From Verrucomicrobiaceae bacterium (GTDB lineage Bacteria; Verrucomicrobiota; Verrucomicrobiia; Verrucomicrobiales; Verrucomicrobiaceae), in NCBI GenBank assembly GCA_016795465.1, contig JAEUHK010000031.1:23188-87187 (forward strand): a stretch of 64,000 nucleotides of DNA, read 5' to 3'. Each line of letters starts with the position of its first letter. The first letter of the stretch is position 1. Below are positions 43,737 through 53,700 of this stretch, in pieces. The position numbers and the translations under genes were made by a program. The notes under the pieces are model-generated. The model did no database searches. It had not been told where the DNA came from and saw only the letters and a list, made by a program, of their open reading frames with translations.

Positions 43737-44818
43737 GCACTCAACTTCTAGAAATCACAAAACTTGCAAAGGAACTGGCCGCCAGGACAAGGCCCACTAC
43801 CACGCTCCCTCCCATCAAAAAAGCAAAGAAGCTGATCGAAATTCCGATGCCGCTTCCAGATCAACTCATCGAAGGCGTGCTTCACAAGGGCTCGACGATG
43901 ATCTACGGTGGCGGGGCAAAGACCAACAAGACTTTTGCCTTGATGGACATGGGGATCAGCGTGGCAACTGGTCGTGACTGGTGGAATCTCAAAACCGCCA
44001 AGGGCAAGGTTCTGTATTTGGACTTTGAACTGCCAGAGGTTTTCTTTGCAAATCGCCTCAACAAAATTGCAGACGAGAAGAAGGTGTCTGCGGAGGAATT
44101 GGCAGACCTTGATGTTTGGAACCTCCGTGGTCATGCAACGGACATGTCTGAGCTGACCGAGGAAATTTTGGAAAGGATCAAGGAGACAAAGTATTCCCTG
44201 ATTATTGTCGATCCCATCTATAAGGTATTGGGTGAGCGTGACGAAAACAGTGCCGGCGACATAAACTCACTGTTGAATGAATTCGAGAAAATTGCTGTGG
44301 CATCCGGTGCCTCTGTTGTTGCTGGTCACCATTTCTCCAAAGGTAGCCAGGCAGGTAAGGAGGCTATGGATCGTGTTTCCGGTTCAGGCGTCTTTGCCCG
44401 TTCTCCTGATGCGATGGTCACAATCACCAAGCATGAGGAAAAAGACGCCTACACCGTTGAGACCACCTTGCGCCACTTGAAGAGTCTTGATCCGTTCTGT
44501 GTGGAGTGGAAATATCCTCTGATGGTGCGCAATTCGAGTCTTGATCCGGGCAAGCTCAAGAAGCCAGGGGCAGCTCAGAAGAAGTTTACTGATGACCAGG
44601 TTCTTGACTTGCTTATGGATGGCCCCTTAACGAGCGGAAACTGGAAGGCGAAAGCTATGAGAGAGTTGGGAATGGGAGACGGCACATTTAATGGCTACAA
44701 ATCACGGCTTGCTTCGGCCCAAAAAGTCCATCAGCCACAAGGGAAAAATGGTCTATGGCACCTAGGACCACCTCTTGTGCAGCAGACGCAGACACCCACT
44801 GCACAACCGCCGAAGTAA
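43733..44818 (+). CDS. RepA-like RecA-fold helicase
   Basis: 361 residues. The RecA-like AAA_25/RepA domain covers residues ~45-270. Its Walker A is GGGAKTNKT, followed by GKVLYLDFELPEVFFANRL, Walker B SLIIVDPIYKVLGERDENSAGD, and sensor-like VVAGHHFSKG and RVSGSGVFARSPDAMVTI. This is the hexameric replicative helicase family of RSF1010 RepA and many integrated elements. A winged-helix-like C-terminal stretch (FTDDQVLDLLMDGPLTSGNWKAKAMRELGMG) follows. It is translationally coupled to the primase gene, which indicates a self-replicating element. Confidence 0.85.
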   Translation: MSTQLLEITKLAKELAARTRPTTTLPPIKKAKKLIEIPMPLPDQLIEGVLHKGSTMIYGGGAKTNKTFALMDMGISVATGRDWWNLKTAKGKVLYLDFELPEVFFANRLNKIADEKKVSAEELADLDVWNLRGHATDMSELTEEILERIKETKYSLIIVDPIYKVLGERDENSAGDINSLLNEFEKIAVASGASVVAGHHFSKGSQAGKEAMDRVSGSGVFARSPDAMVTITKHEEKDAYTVETTLRHLKSLDPFCVEWKYPLMVRNSSLDPGKLKKPGAAQKKFTDDQVLDLLMDGPLTSGNWKAKAMRELGMGDGTFNGYKSRLASAQKVHQPQGKNGLWHLGPPLVQQTQTPTAQPPK

Positions 44819-45098
44819 TAATCCTGGTGCAATGCAGGGTGTGCAGCGGCAGCAGTTACTCTAACTGCTGCTGCACTAACTGCACGAGGTTGCATATTTA
44901 TAGATCATTCAATTCACGGGCCAAATCATGAAGTGTCAGCCGCTGCAAGTTTTTTGCATTTGCCGCTGTACATTCGCCATCCCTTAGGTTATACTATTAG
45001 TAATGCCAGTGGAAAATCCATTGCTCAAAGCCAGATGCCGCGAGCCTTGTTTGATTTCAAAGCACCTCAAACCTGGGCAGTAATAATAGCTTAAAAAT
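44819..45098. other. Gap with perfect hairpin, AT-rich downstream
   Basis: No gene is seen. The stretch 44846-44874 forms a hairpin with a 13-bp stem (GCGGCAGCAGTTA and TAACTGCTGCTGC, one G-U pair) and a 3-base loop. There is no T-run after it. GC falls sharply downstream, between about 44890 and 45090. The position right after the primase-helicase pair would suit a replication origin or a terminator; neither is shown. Confidence 0.5.
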
Positions 45099-45512
45099 AT
45101 GAAACTATCAGCACCCCCATCTTATGAAACGCCTGAGGGATCATTCCTCGGCACAATTCACAATGTTGTCTCGATAACCGACACGAAGCGAGGCGAACCG
45201 CGTGAGCATGTTCGTCTTACCATGAAGGTCGATCCTTTACCTCAATATCCGCATCACGATTTTCGCGTGCGTGCTGATTATTACTCAAGCCAGGGAGATG
45301 AGCTTTTTCAATTCCTGTTCCGCCTCATGGGACCCGATATTGTAAATCTCACAGACGCCCATGGAAACCTTCTTCCGGAGCGTCTTCATTTGCTCCACGG
45401 AAGAAGAGTCGCATTCGATGTGAATTTCGACACAAAGCCAGGTTACACCACGGCTTTTCGGAAGGTGACAAATCTGCGCCCGCTCGACTTAGGGATGTGT
45501 TTAGCGGCCTGA
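45099..45512 (+). CDS. Hypothetical protein, replication-module associated
   Basis: 137 residues, soluble and beta-rich (EGSFLGTIHNVVSITDTKRGEPREHVRLTMKVDPL, then FRVRADYYSSQGDELFQFLFRLMG). The strand pattern would fit an OB-like or jelly-roll fold such as single-strand-binding proteins of phages, but no motif proves it. It follows the helicase gene after a 280-base gap and ends in a strong terminator. Confidence 0.6.
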   Translation: MKLSAPPSYETPEGSFLGTIHNVVSITDTKRGEPREHVRLTMKVDPLPQYPHHDFRVRADYYSSQGDELFQFLFRLMGPDIVNLTDAHGNLLPERLHLLHGRRVAFDVNFDTKPGYTTAFRKVTNLRPLDLGMCLAA

Positions 45513-45519
45513 TTGAAAG

Positions 45520-45560
45520 AGCCTGTAGAGTTCATTTTCGTGGATTCTACAGGCTTTTTT
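45520..45560 (+). terminator. Rho-independent terminator
   Basis: The stem AGCCTGTAGA (45520-45529) pairs with TCTACAGGCT (45546-45555) and is followed by TTTTT up to 45560. It lies eight bases after the stop of the hypothetical gene and ends the plus-strand replication module. Confidence 0.9.
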
Positions 45561-45760
45561 CTTTGCCAACAAAAGCAGCCAGCCAAGGGTGTGAAAACAT
45601 TTACACAGGGGTTCAGATTGCAACATGCTTAGCTCCGTGACAAGAGACGCGGTCTCTCAGAACTGGAGTTTAGGATAGAAGGACAGCGCTGATTGTAGAA
45701 CTCGATGCCAAGTGGAAAGCAATTTGGTAGAATCCTCCAGCAGATTTCGCTCAGACAAAG

Positions 45761-46195
45761 TCAAGGCGGCCGTCCCGGTTCGAGTTCAGAGCATAGTGAG
45801 CACTTCGCGTTCAGAGCCACAGCAGTAAAGGGGGCGCGATTATGGCTGATGTATTTTGCAGATTCGGCGGTAGATCTGACGGGAGTGGGGATGCAGTTTG
45901 TGCTTGCCGGGTTGACTGCTGACACCTTCTGCGTGGGTAAAATAGAGTCCATGTCCTGCTTTGTGCACCAAATGATGAAGCCGGCGTTCAGCAGCCGCAA
46001 TTGGCCCACGATGCCTTCTTCGTCGGTATTCAAGACGCCCTGGAGTTGGCGCGATTGGGCGTTCACCAACCACAACGTGGCACCAGCGGCTTGAGTCGCC
46101 TTCAGGAACGCCGTGTGAGCGGCACCGGCTGCCTTCGGCAATGTGGTAAGCAATAGTCCTGTGAGAGCCCGGAGTATGAGACCCCCACACTGCAT
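45761..46195 (-). CDS. GAF-like domain protein, probably partial
   Basis: 144 residues from the ATG at 46195. The middle (KATQAAGATLWLVNAQSRQLQGVLNTDEEGIVGQLRLLNAGFIIWC, then KVSAVNPASTNCIPTPVRS) has the strands of a GAF domain as seen in sensor proteins, but the last strands are missing and the tail (SLCSELEPGRPP) looks out of frame. It may be the remains of a GAF protein. It follows the next GAF gene on the minus strand after 31 bases, so the two were probably one operon. Confidence 0.45.
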   Translation of the reverse strand: MQCGGLILRALTGLLLTTLPKAAGAAHTAFLKATQAAGATLWLVNAQSRQLQGVLNTDEEGIVGQLRLLNAGFIIWCTKQDMDSILPTQKVSAVNPASTNCIPTPVRSTAESAKYISHNRAPFTAVALNAKCSLCSELEPGRPP

Positions 46196-46226
46196 CAACC
46201 AGATTCATAGGAACTGGACCCCACAA

Positions 46227-47687
46227 TCACGCCATCAATCGCTGCGCGACATGATGTTCAATGCTCATTGCAAGAAGTTTTCCCAGAGCTTGGGCACAGA
46301 CTTCGTCAGCATTTGTGAATTCTGGAGCATCCTTGGACAGCTTGACGAGTGAAAGCACGCCACGCACACGTTCTCCGCCGCAGGGAAATGGCAGCGCAAT
46401 CATGGAGCGAGTCGTGTTGCCCGTCAGAATATCGACTTTCTTCGAGTGCCGTTCGTCTTCCGCAGCATTGCAGACAATCACGGCGGATTCCATCTTGTAG
46501 GCTAGGCTAATGAGTCCTGAGGCCAATGATTGGGATTTACCGATGATTACATGTCCTTTAACTGGGTTATAGACAGCAACTAGGCTCTGACGTTTTTCAT
46601 CCTCAAGCCAGAGAGTCCCTTCGTCAGCACCTGTTTTCCTTAGGATCGCCTCAAAATGAGTGGCGATACCTTCATCCAAACATCCTGCTACTTCCTGAGG
46701 TTTCATGCTGTCCAGAGCGCAGGTGATAGCCATCTGAAGCCGCGCTTTGACGCCCTTGAGCGAATGATCCACCAGCGCAGGTGCCTTTGTATTTGCGCTA
46801 TCAGAAGACGGTTGTTCGGCATTCGCGCACTCGGCAAACCAAGATGCAGCGGCAAAATCTGTCCCGATCGACATCCGCCAGTGGGCAACGTTTCCATTGG
46901 CGTAATCACCCGCCGCAAGACTGCGAATCTCCTTAACAGCAGTCGATGAAAGCGGAGAGATCGTGTTTCCCGGTTTGAGACCAAAAAAAGCCTCGGGATG
47001 CTCAGTTCGCACTTCCTCAAGGCCGGCAAAGCTGATCCGTCGTCCGATGCCGAGGTCATTCTTCATCCTTTCACGCACTGGACGCAGCCGATGAGATAGT
47101 GCGTCAGGTTTAAGATCTGCTCGCCATATCTTTGCCGCTGTCTCCTGGTTCATATTTAGTGCAATGCGCATCGCCAGAATCGCATGTTCCATCGGCCATT
47201 GCTTGGCGGCTTCCACGCACCATTCGGCTATCTCATATGCTGCTTTGGATAGCTCCTTTCGGTCTATGTCCGCTCTTGCTTTGGGGGCATCCGACACATT
47301 CTCCTTGATCCATTCCTCGTCGATTCCAGCTTCACGCATCGCGGACACTGCCTTATTTATAGCGTGTCCTTTGGACTTGAGCATGTCAGTGAGCACGCGC
47401 CTGGCACGCATGTTAAGGTGCGACATTAAACGTCCGCCCTGTTTCCATTTCTTGAGCAGGTTGGCCGTTGGGTCGGTCGTCAGACACATCTGGACCGTGT
47501 TGTCTGCCGCCTCTTCGATGATGGCAAAAGCTGCGGGCCAGCTTCCGAAAACACGCACCAGTTCTGCCAGGATTTTGGCTCGCATGTCTTTGCTGAAAGT
47601 CTCCAGTACTTCCGAGGCACGAAGCACCTCCTGAACCACTTGAGTATCGTCTTCGAATAACTGCTGTTTGCCGTGGGTTTCTTCCAT
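46227..47687 (-). CDS. GAF domain protein with helical N-terminal part
   Basis: 486 residues; the ATG at 47687 is preferred over 47723. The first ~230 residues are helical and not recognised (EDDTQVVQEVLRASEVLETFSKDMRAKILAELV, RMKNDLGIGRRISFAG). The C-terminal ~150 (ALDSMKPQEVAGCLDEGIATHFEAILRKTGADEGTLWLEDEKRQSLVAVYNPVKGH, then STTRSMIALPFPCGGERVRGVLSLVKLS) are a GAF domain, which often binds small ligands or cyclic nucleotides. No output domain such as HTH, GGDEF or kinase is seen. It stands opposite to the flanking plus-strand genes. Confidence 0.7.
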   Translation of the reverse strand: MEETHGKQQLFEDDTQVVQEVLRASEVLETFSKDMRAKILAELVRVFGSWPAAFAIIEEAADNTVQMCLTTDPTANLLKKWKQGGRLMSHLNMRARRVLTDMLKSKGHAINKAVSAMREAGIDEEWIKENVSDAPKARADIDRKELSKAAYEIAEWCVEAAKQWPMEHAILAMRIALNMNQETAAKIWRADLKPDALSHRLRPVRERMKNDLGIGRRISFAGLEEVRTEHPEAFFGLKPGNTISPLSSTAVKEIRSLAAGDYANGNVAHWRMSIGTDFAAASWFAECANAEQPSSDSANTKAPALVDHSLKGVKARLQMAITCALDSMKPQEVAGCLDEGIATHFEAILRKTGADEGTLWLEDEKRQSLVAVYNPVKGHVIIGKSQSLASGLISLAYKMESAVIVCNAAEDERHSKKVDILTGNTTRSMIALPFPCGGERVRGVLSLVKLSKDAPEFTNADEVCAQALGKLLAMSIEHHVAQRLMA

Positions 47688-47858
47688 GGGGGCCGATTGT
47701 TGCCGCAGGTCCGGCAACGGCAAGGCTCCTTTGCCAGAAAAATGCCAAGTATTTCCTCAAGTGCTGACAGTTCGCTTCCTTAACAAGGCAGAGAGCGACC
47801 TCGAAGCTCCAGCCAAATCGCTTTCGGGCCGAGATGCTCCCATCACACCACCACACTT

Positions 47859-48554
47859 ATGAAAACGATCCGCCACACACTCATCTCCATCACCGTCAGC
47901 TTTGCCTTTGCGGGCATGGCGCACGCCCAACCGGCTTTTTTTCCGCAGCCGGACGCTACTGCATCGAAAACGCTCACCACCTGGCAGCAGGTGCAGGAAA
48001 CCACTCGGTTGCTCCAAGGTCTCCCTGCCGTCTCGCCTGATCCCCAGGTGCCTGGCAGCTACCAGAGCGCCGAATGGCGTCTGCAACTCGTCTCGGAGCG
48101 GTTTGCCTCCATCGACATGCGGGGGGCGGATGAGATACTCCGGCAGCATTTGAAAGAGCAGATCGCCGCACACCGCGCCATGGCACAGGCATTTCGGCTG
48201 GCTCGCACGGAGTTCATCCCGGCCCTGCTCGCCACCGTGCCCGAGTTGAGACAGTCTGTCCGGGCACAGGAATTGGCACGAAAGAGAAAATTCGACCTCA
48301 CGAAGGCCTCCGTCACCCAGGACACACTCGACTTCGTCGCACTCCTCTCAACGGACAAGGCGTTTGTGAGCGAGTCCCGCTGGCTCTCCCGGCAGACAGG
48401 TATCATCACCGACGCTGCCGCTGCTTTTCAGCGGTCAGAAGAGCGCCTTCGCTCAGCTCATGCCGCTCATGAGCGCATCGCTAGCCAGCTCGCGGTGAAA
48501 TACGGCGGTGAGTTCGCCAAAGCGCAGGTCGTGCCCGTCCTCTGGGCTTGGTGA
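47859..48554 (+). CDS. Secreted helical protein
   Basis: 231 residues with a signal peptide (MKTIRHTLISITVSFAFAGMAHAQPAFF). The mature protein is helical and Ala/Gln/Arg-rich, with coiled-coil character in residues ~100-160 and 190-220 (ARKRKFDLTKASVT, AAAAFQRSEERLRSAHAAHERIASQLAVKYG). No recognised family. First of a row of exported proteins in the same direction that leads up to the large cyclase-kinase gene. Confidence 0.6.
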   Translation: MKTIRHTLISITVSFAFAGMAHAQPAFFPQPDATASKTLTTWQQVQETTRLLQGLPAVSPDPQVPGSYQSAEWRLQLVSERFASIDMRGADEILRQHLKEQIAAHRAMAQAFRLARTEFIPALLATVPELRQSVRAQELARKRKFDLTKASVTQDTLDFVALLSTDKAFVSESRWLSRQTGIITDAAAAFQRSEERLRSAHAAHERIASQLAVKYGGEFAKAQVVPVLWAW

Positions 48555-48602
48555 TCCACACCTCACCTCGTCGCAGTCTCCTTCCTCCAAATCTTCATCA
48601 CC

Positions 48603-49253
48603 ATGCACTCACTACGCTCCATCATTTTTGCCAGTGTGGCTGTGCTCGCCCTCACCTCCTGCGAAAGCCAGACCTACCAGGATGGCTACGCCGCTGGCGA
48701 GAAAGACGGACGCGAGGCGGGCGAACGAACCGGCTACCGCAGCGGCTATGCGGACGGCACGCTCAGGGTCATCGGTGATGACTGGCTGCCTTCGGTGGGG
48801 CTTGGCATCTGTGGTGCCATCGGTCTCATCGCAGGCGTCATCACCCTCAGCCTGCTTTGGGACAGCACCGGACGCCTCTTCATGGGTACACATAGGCTCG
48901 GAGTCAGTTTGTGGGAAGAGTTCGACACCTGGCGCTTCAAACGCAACTACACCAGCCAGCTTGATGCCATGCGCCAGCGTGAGCTAGCCGCGTCCGAGGC
49001 CCGCGTGCGCATCGAGACAGCGCGGCTGCTCCGCGCCGCCTACCGCAGCCTCAGCGACGAGGACATCCGCCTCCACGTCGAGCACCTCATCCGCACCACC
49101 CAGTTAGTCCGCGAAATGCAGGACGGTATCGAAGTCAGCGCCGCCGCCTGCGAGACCGCCCTCGCCCACATCGAAACCCATCCTCACCTCACCTCCGGCC
49201 AGAAAGGCCAGCTCATCCGCCACCTTGCCCAGGCCATCCCGCTCACCGCCTGA
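48603..49253 (+). CDS. Lipoprotein with a GX3 repeat and a membrane helix
   Basis: 216 residues. Lipobox ALTSC with the lipidated Cys at residue 20. It is followed by seven glycines at exact four-residue spacing (Gly 28, 32, 36, 40, 44, 48, 52; units YQDG, YAAG, EKDG, REAG, ERTG, YRSG, YADG). A second hydrophobic segment (VGLGICGAIGLIAGVITLSLLW) then crosses a membrane, and the rest is helical. The glycine periodicity is like the deca-GX3 motif of Yae1-type proteins. The start is preceded by CATCACC, without a Shine-Dalgarno sequence. Function unknown. Confidence 0.65.
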   Translation: MHSLRSIIFASVAVLALTSCESQTYQDGYAAGEKDGREAGERTGYRSGYADGTLRVIGDDWLPSVGLGICGAIGLIAGVITLSLLWDSTGRLFMGTHRLGVSLWEEFDTWRFKRNYTSQLDAMRQRELAASEARVRIETARLLRAAYRSLSDEDIRLHVEHLIRTTQLVREMQDGIEVSAAACETALAHIETHPHLTSGQKGQLIRHLAQAIPLTA

Positions 49254-49316
49254 CACCCGCAGCATCACTCCACCCCATCTGAGAAGCGATACGCAGAATT
49301 CACACCCACCACCACC

Positions 49317-49916
49317 ATGAACACCAACGACCGACTCAACGCCATCCACGCCGCCCGCACCTCCACCCGCATCGCGGATAAAGGAGAGCGCATCATAGAG
49401 GCCAATGCCCAGCTCGTCGCCAAAGACAGCGCCGCCACCAGCCTCGACACTTACCAGCCCGTCTCCCTCTCCGCCGTCTCGTCCTTGGCCGAGGGCAGCG
49501 GCGGCAGCTTCATTAGCCGCCTCATGTCCATCCCCATCCGCAAGCAGCAGCGGGAGGACATCGCCAGAGTCACTCACCAGACCACCATCGCGCTCATGGA
49601 GGACCGCGCCACCGGCATCAAGCGTGAAAGCCACGCCTACTGGCAGGCACGCTCCGTGCAGATTGCCGAAACCATGGAGGAATATCTCCGCCAGCATCTC
49701 CGTGGCATCGAGATCGAGCGCATGGAGCACATCATCCTGTCCATCGAGCAGGCCAGCATCACCTTCAATACCAAGCTCGAAGAGATGGAGGCCCGTCCGC
49801 TGCCAGATCTCATCAAAGAAAAGCTCATCACCGCCTCCTTCGCTCAATACGAGCGCACCTGCCAGCGCATCCAGGAGGATGCCCTCATGCAGAAATACCC
49901 CGCCAAGCAGATGTGA
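49317..49916 (+). CDS. Helical cytoplasmic protein
   Basis: 199 residues, almost all helix, with no signal peptide (MNTNDRLNAIHAARTSTRIADKGERIIEANAQ, then SHAYWQARSVQIAETMEEYLRQHLRGIEIERMEHIILSIEQ). The Arg/Glu/Gln content suggests a coiled coil. No family is recognised. It follows the GX3 lipoprotein by 63 bases. Its start has the ACCACC leader seen on most genes of this cluster. Confidence 0.6.
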   Translation: MNTNDRLNAIHAARTSTRIADKGERIIEANAQLVAKDSAATSLDTYQPVSLSAVSSLAEGSGGSFISRLMSIPIRKQQREDIARVTHQTTIALMEDRATGIKRESHAYWQARSVQIAETMEEYLRQHLRGIEIERMEHIILSIEQASITFNTKLEEMEARPLPDLIKEKLITASFAQYERTCQRIQEDALMQKYPAKQM

Positions 49917-50432
49917 ACGCCTGGTGCAAAGACCTCCATCTCCGCATCTCCCTGTCTTCTCGTCTGAAATTCCCCTTTGTCCCACGGGGTGTGGGCAAAA
50001 CCCAAAGCACCAGCGGCTCTCAGCGCCGCCGGTCAGGCCGGGACTCCGTGGTGGGAGTCCCGGTCTCTTTCCGTAGCTTCGATTGGCAATCGAAGTCCCA
50101 GAACAAGCTCAGCTCATACGCGCCCTCTGCGGTGCAGTGTAACTGTCTCTCCGCCTGATTCGACGACGATCCACCTTTCCGGTCTCCTCATCTCCGCGTC
50201 TCCAAGTCTGACCCTCTGCCCTACGCCCTCCGCTCTTCGCCTTCGACGCCCTTCCGTGTCTTCCGCGTGTTCCGCAGGCCAAAAAAACTTCCGACAATTC
50301 ACTCAACTCCACCGCCCCAGCTTCCTCTTCCCCTGTGAAGACGAGATTCGGGCATCCCCCGGCCGCGAGTGCGGCTCTGGGATCGGTGACTGGGCCTCGC
50401 CTTCGCAGCCCACCACCACCCACACCCACATC
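49917..50432. other. 516-base gap with hairpins
   Basis: No convincing gene. Two hairpins stand out: CCGGGACTCC-GTGGTG-GGAGTCCCGG (50038-50063, 10-bp perfect stem) and CTTCGATT-GGC-AATCGAAG (50077-50095, 8 bp). The first could end transcription, though the following TCTCTTT is only weakly T-rich. Further right (50150-50340) the sequence is pyrimidine-rich; ATTCACTCAACTC at 50297-50309 recurs exactly at 59688-59700. Confidence 0.6.
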
Positions 50433-50678
50433 ATGGACACCCTCATCTACCTCGTCATCGGCCTCGTCGCGGTCACCGTTGTTAGCCGCCTCATCATGAG
50501 CCTCGTCACCTACCTCGCCGGACTTGCCGCCCGCGCCGCCCTCTACTTCGCCAAGATCGGAGCCGCCGCCGTCCTCGTGGTAATCCTCAAGGCCGGCCTC
50601 CTCATCCAGGACAAAGTCCAGGAAGCCCGCCAAAACCCCGAAGTCCAGGAGGTCATGGCCTCCTTCGGTGTCCGGTGA
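50433..50678 (+). CDS. Small two-helix membrane protein
   Basis: 81 residues from the ATG at 50433; the frame extends upstream but not with coding character. It is hydrophobic over residues 5-55 (LIYLVIGLVAVTVVSRLIMSLVTYLAGLAARAALYFAKIGAAAVLVVILKAG), then has an acidic tail (QDKVQEARQNPEVQEVMASFGV). It lies 54 bases before the cyclase-kinase gene and may be co-transcribed with it. Confidence 0.6.
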   Translation: MDTLIYLVIGLVAVTVVSRLIMSLVTYLAGLAARAALYFAKIGAAAVLVVILKAGLLIQDKVQEARQNPEVQEVMASFGVR

Positions 50679-50732
50679 GCATGCTGCTCCACCTCTCTTC
50701 TTGCCAAAGCACCCTCCGACTTTCACACTGCC

Positions 50733-53700
50733 ATGAAACGCATCGCACATACCGATTCGATGAAAGTCACCTACACCAGCGTCTTCACGGACATCATAGG
50801 CTCCACGGAGATTCAGAACCAATGCGGCCCTGAAGCTTACGAAAAGCGGCTCTATCGAATGTTCGATTTGTTCAAAGCCTCGATTCCACAGGAGGCCCGA
50901 GAGGACGCCATCAATCCCCGCGCCCACGACCTCATTCGCGACTTGGTGCAAGGGCGCATATCCGGGGATGTGGTGCAAGACACGGGCGATGGCTTTTTTG
51001 CCGTCTTTTCCAGTGTGGAGGCTGCCGTCACCACCGCGCTCACCTTCCAATGGCTGATGAGCAAAGAAGATTGGGGGGGGGCACCGCTACGTGTCCGCAT
51101 GGGGCTGGACACTGGGGATGTGACTTTTCAACCAGACCTCGCCATTCGCGAACGGTTCCAGCCAAAGGGCCCCGTGAATTACCGGGCTTCTCGCATCATG
51201 GACATCGCAGAAGGTGGTCAAATCCTGCTCAGCCCCACCACGCTGGACGCGGCCACGATGCGCTTTACGCCCAAATTGAGCCTTCAAGATGAAAGCGGAA
51301 AAGTTTCTGATCTCGAAATCGCCTTTCAGCGCTGGGGCTACTACCGCTATAAGGGAGACGAGAGCCAAGTCCGCAAACTTGGCCCCATGTGTCTCGGCGA
51401 GGTTGGCATTGTTGGTATCGCTCCTTTCAATAGGCCGACAGCAGAGAAGTCCGCGAAATGCGTCCCTTGTGATGAAGCCGGTAGTATCATCTCTTTCTGG
51501 CAGCCTTCAGTAGGAAAAGAAGTCCCCGGCAGGAAAGGCTGGATCCTCCTGAAAAGACTAGGTGAGGGCGGCTTTGGTGAGGCGTGGCTGGCAAGCGACA
51601 ATTACGGAACAGAGCGAGTGTATAAGTTTTGCTACGACGAGAAGCGCGTCCCTTCTTATAAGAGAGAGTTGAATAGTTTTAATGAGCTAAAGAAAGCCCA
51701 TCCAGGCATTGCTGATCGTGTGGTCACAGTCAGTGATTATTCTTTGCATGAAGGAGTGCGCTTCGTTTGCACCGAATATGAAAAGGAGGGGAACCTTCTC
51801 CAGTGGGCTTGGCGTCATCATGTTGCCGAAAGCATCGACGAACCGATGCCTGGCGAGAACGACCCCAAGCTTGCCGAATCGCTCGCCAAGGTTGACGTCA
51901 AGGAACGCATTCGACTCATGGCAGAACTCAGCCGCACGGTGGAGATGGTAAACACCCTCATCATTCACAAAGACATCAAGCCAGCGAATGTTTTCATTCG
52001 CCACGCCACCGAGGACGATGCAAAAACGGCCCATCCTATTCTTGCCGATTTCGGCATCGGAATCTTGGCAGACCCCGAGGCAATGAAAAGCACTGGGAGG
52101 TCATTCAGCGCCTTCTCCGACCTCCGAGTGGATGATATTCTCAGCCGCACTGGCACACGCATCTACGCACCTCAGTCCGAGGAAGAGAAGGCTGATCCCA
52201 AACCAGCCTGGGATGTCTATTCACTTGGTGTCATGCTTTACCAGATGGCCGTTGGAAACGCTTCAAAGCCCATCGGAATCGGTTGGGAGGACGACGTGCA
52301 AGACCTGCATCTGCGCGATGTCATTCGGCGTGCAGTTCAAGTGGACCCAAAGCGCCGCATTCAGACGGCCGCCGAGCTTGCTCACTTGCTCGAAACTCTG
52401 GAAGAGCGGCGGGAACAGGCCGCAAACGAGGCAGTCCGCAAAAAGGCTGAAGAGGAAGAGCAAAAACGTCTTGAGGCGGAACAGCGGAAAAAAGAAGCAG
52501 AATGCCAAGCCGCCATGGCTCGTGAGGCGGCGGAAATCGCCCGAAAAGCAGAGCGGTATCAAGAGCAACTCCAGTTCGCAACGCAGTCAAAAGCAGAAGC
52601 AGACAGACAGAACCAAGAACTGCAGTTGGAAGCCGCTCAAAAACTCGCCGAGATGAGGCAGCGAGAGGCCGAGGCCATGCAAACTGCGAAGGATGAAGCT
52701 GAGCGAGCAGCGGATACAGCCAGAAAGGCGAAGCTGGTGGCCGAACGTCATTCCAAAGTTTGGCGACTCGGATCAGCGGCACTCTTCGTCCTATTTATAG
52801 CCGCCTGCTTTGCTGGATTTTATGCCTGGGAACGCACTCGTTATGCCGAACACAAAGAATTCGAAGCCAAGGAAGCAGCCACTAAAGCGGAAGCTGCTCG
52901 TCAACTCACTCTAGGCGAACGTGCCGATGCTGAGGCGGCCTGGCTAAAGCTGAGTGATTTACTTCCCAAGCTACACCGCAGGATTCAGCAAAAGCAGGAC
53001 ACCACATATCCAGCAGAGTTTGAGGTGGCCTTCCAACTCATCCAAGCACTCGCCTCCTACCCCGAGATTGACTTAAACTCATTCAACAATGATGACCCGA
53101 GGCGGGCTGAAATTGTAGAGTTCCAAGCCGATAGATTCACCAATGTGTTGAGTTTTTTGACCGTCGCGATTGACAAGAGATTCACTGCGCATGAGGCCAA
53201 GCTCTATCAAACGGGCATAGCAGTTGGTGCAACCGCCGCCTCACGAAAGCTGTTCCACCTTCGCCAAGGCAGCGAGGAGGTCGAAGAGCGCCACCTTAAA
53301 ACTTTATTCATGTCCATCGTCTGGGGCATGACGTTTGGCAAAGAAATTGATCCTACCCGCCTTGGTGCAAACGAGTTCAAGTGGCTGAGCGAAGGGCTGG
53401 CACTCACTTCGCCTATCATTCAGAAAAAAGGGCACCCAGAGTTCTGGCACCGCTATCACGCCCTTTTCATCACCATCTTTGCGCTCCATCTTTATCATAA
53501 GACCTTCATTGATGAGGCCTTTATCGGCCCCCCTGCGCTCTCAGAGCCTGCGGTGGAATTGCTCACTCATTTCAAGAAGCCACTATTTGAGACCGCTCTT
53601 GAGCATCACCTGCTGGCCAATTCCATCAAGCATCCTGCATGGTATAAATCTGGACGCGTTGTTCATGGAAATGGCGAGCACGGCCAGACTTCCAATCACG

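Noticed and set aside
44846..44874. Rho-independent terminator
   Set aside because: The stem is strong but no T-run follows, so termination is not claimed; it is listed only as a hairpin.
49104..49985. 293-residue minus-strand frame, Gly/Asp-rich
   Set aside because: Antisense to two plausible plus-strand genes that have signal-peptide or coiled-coil features and the local start context.
50109..51050. 313-residue minus-strand frame
   Set aside because: It lies antisense to the cyclase domain and the small membrane protein, whose protein motifs are clear.
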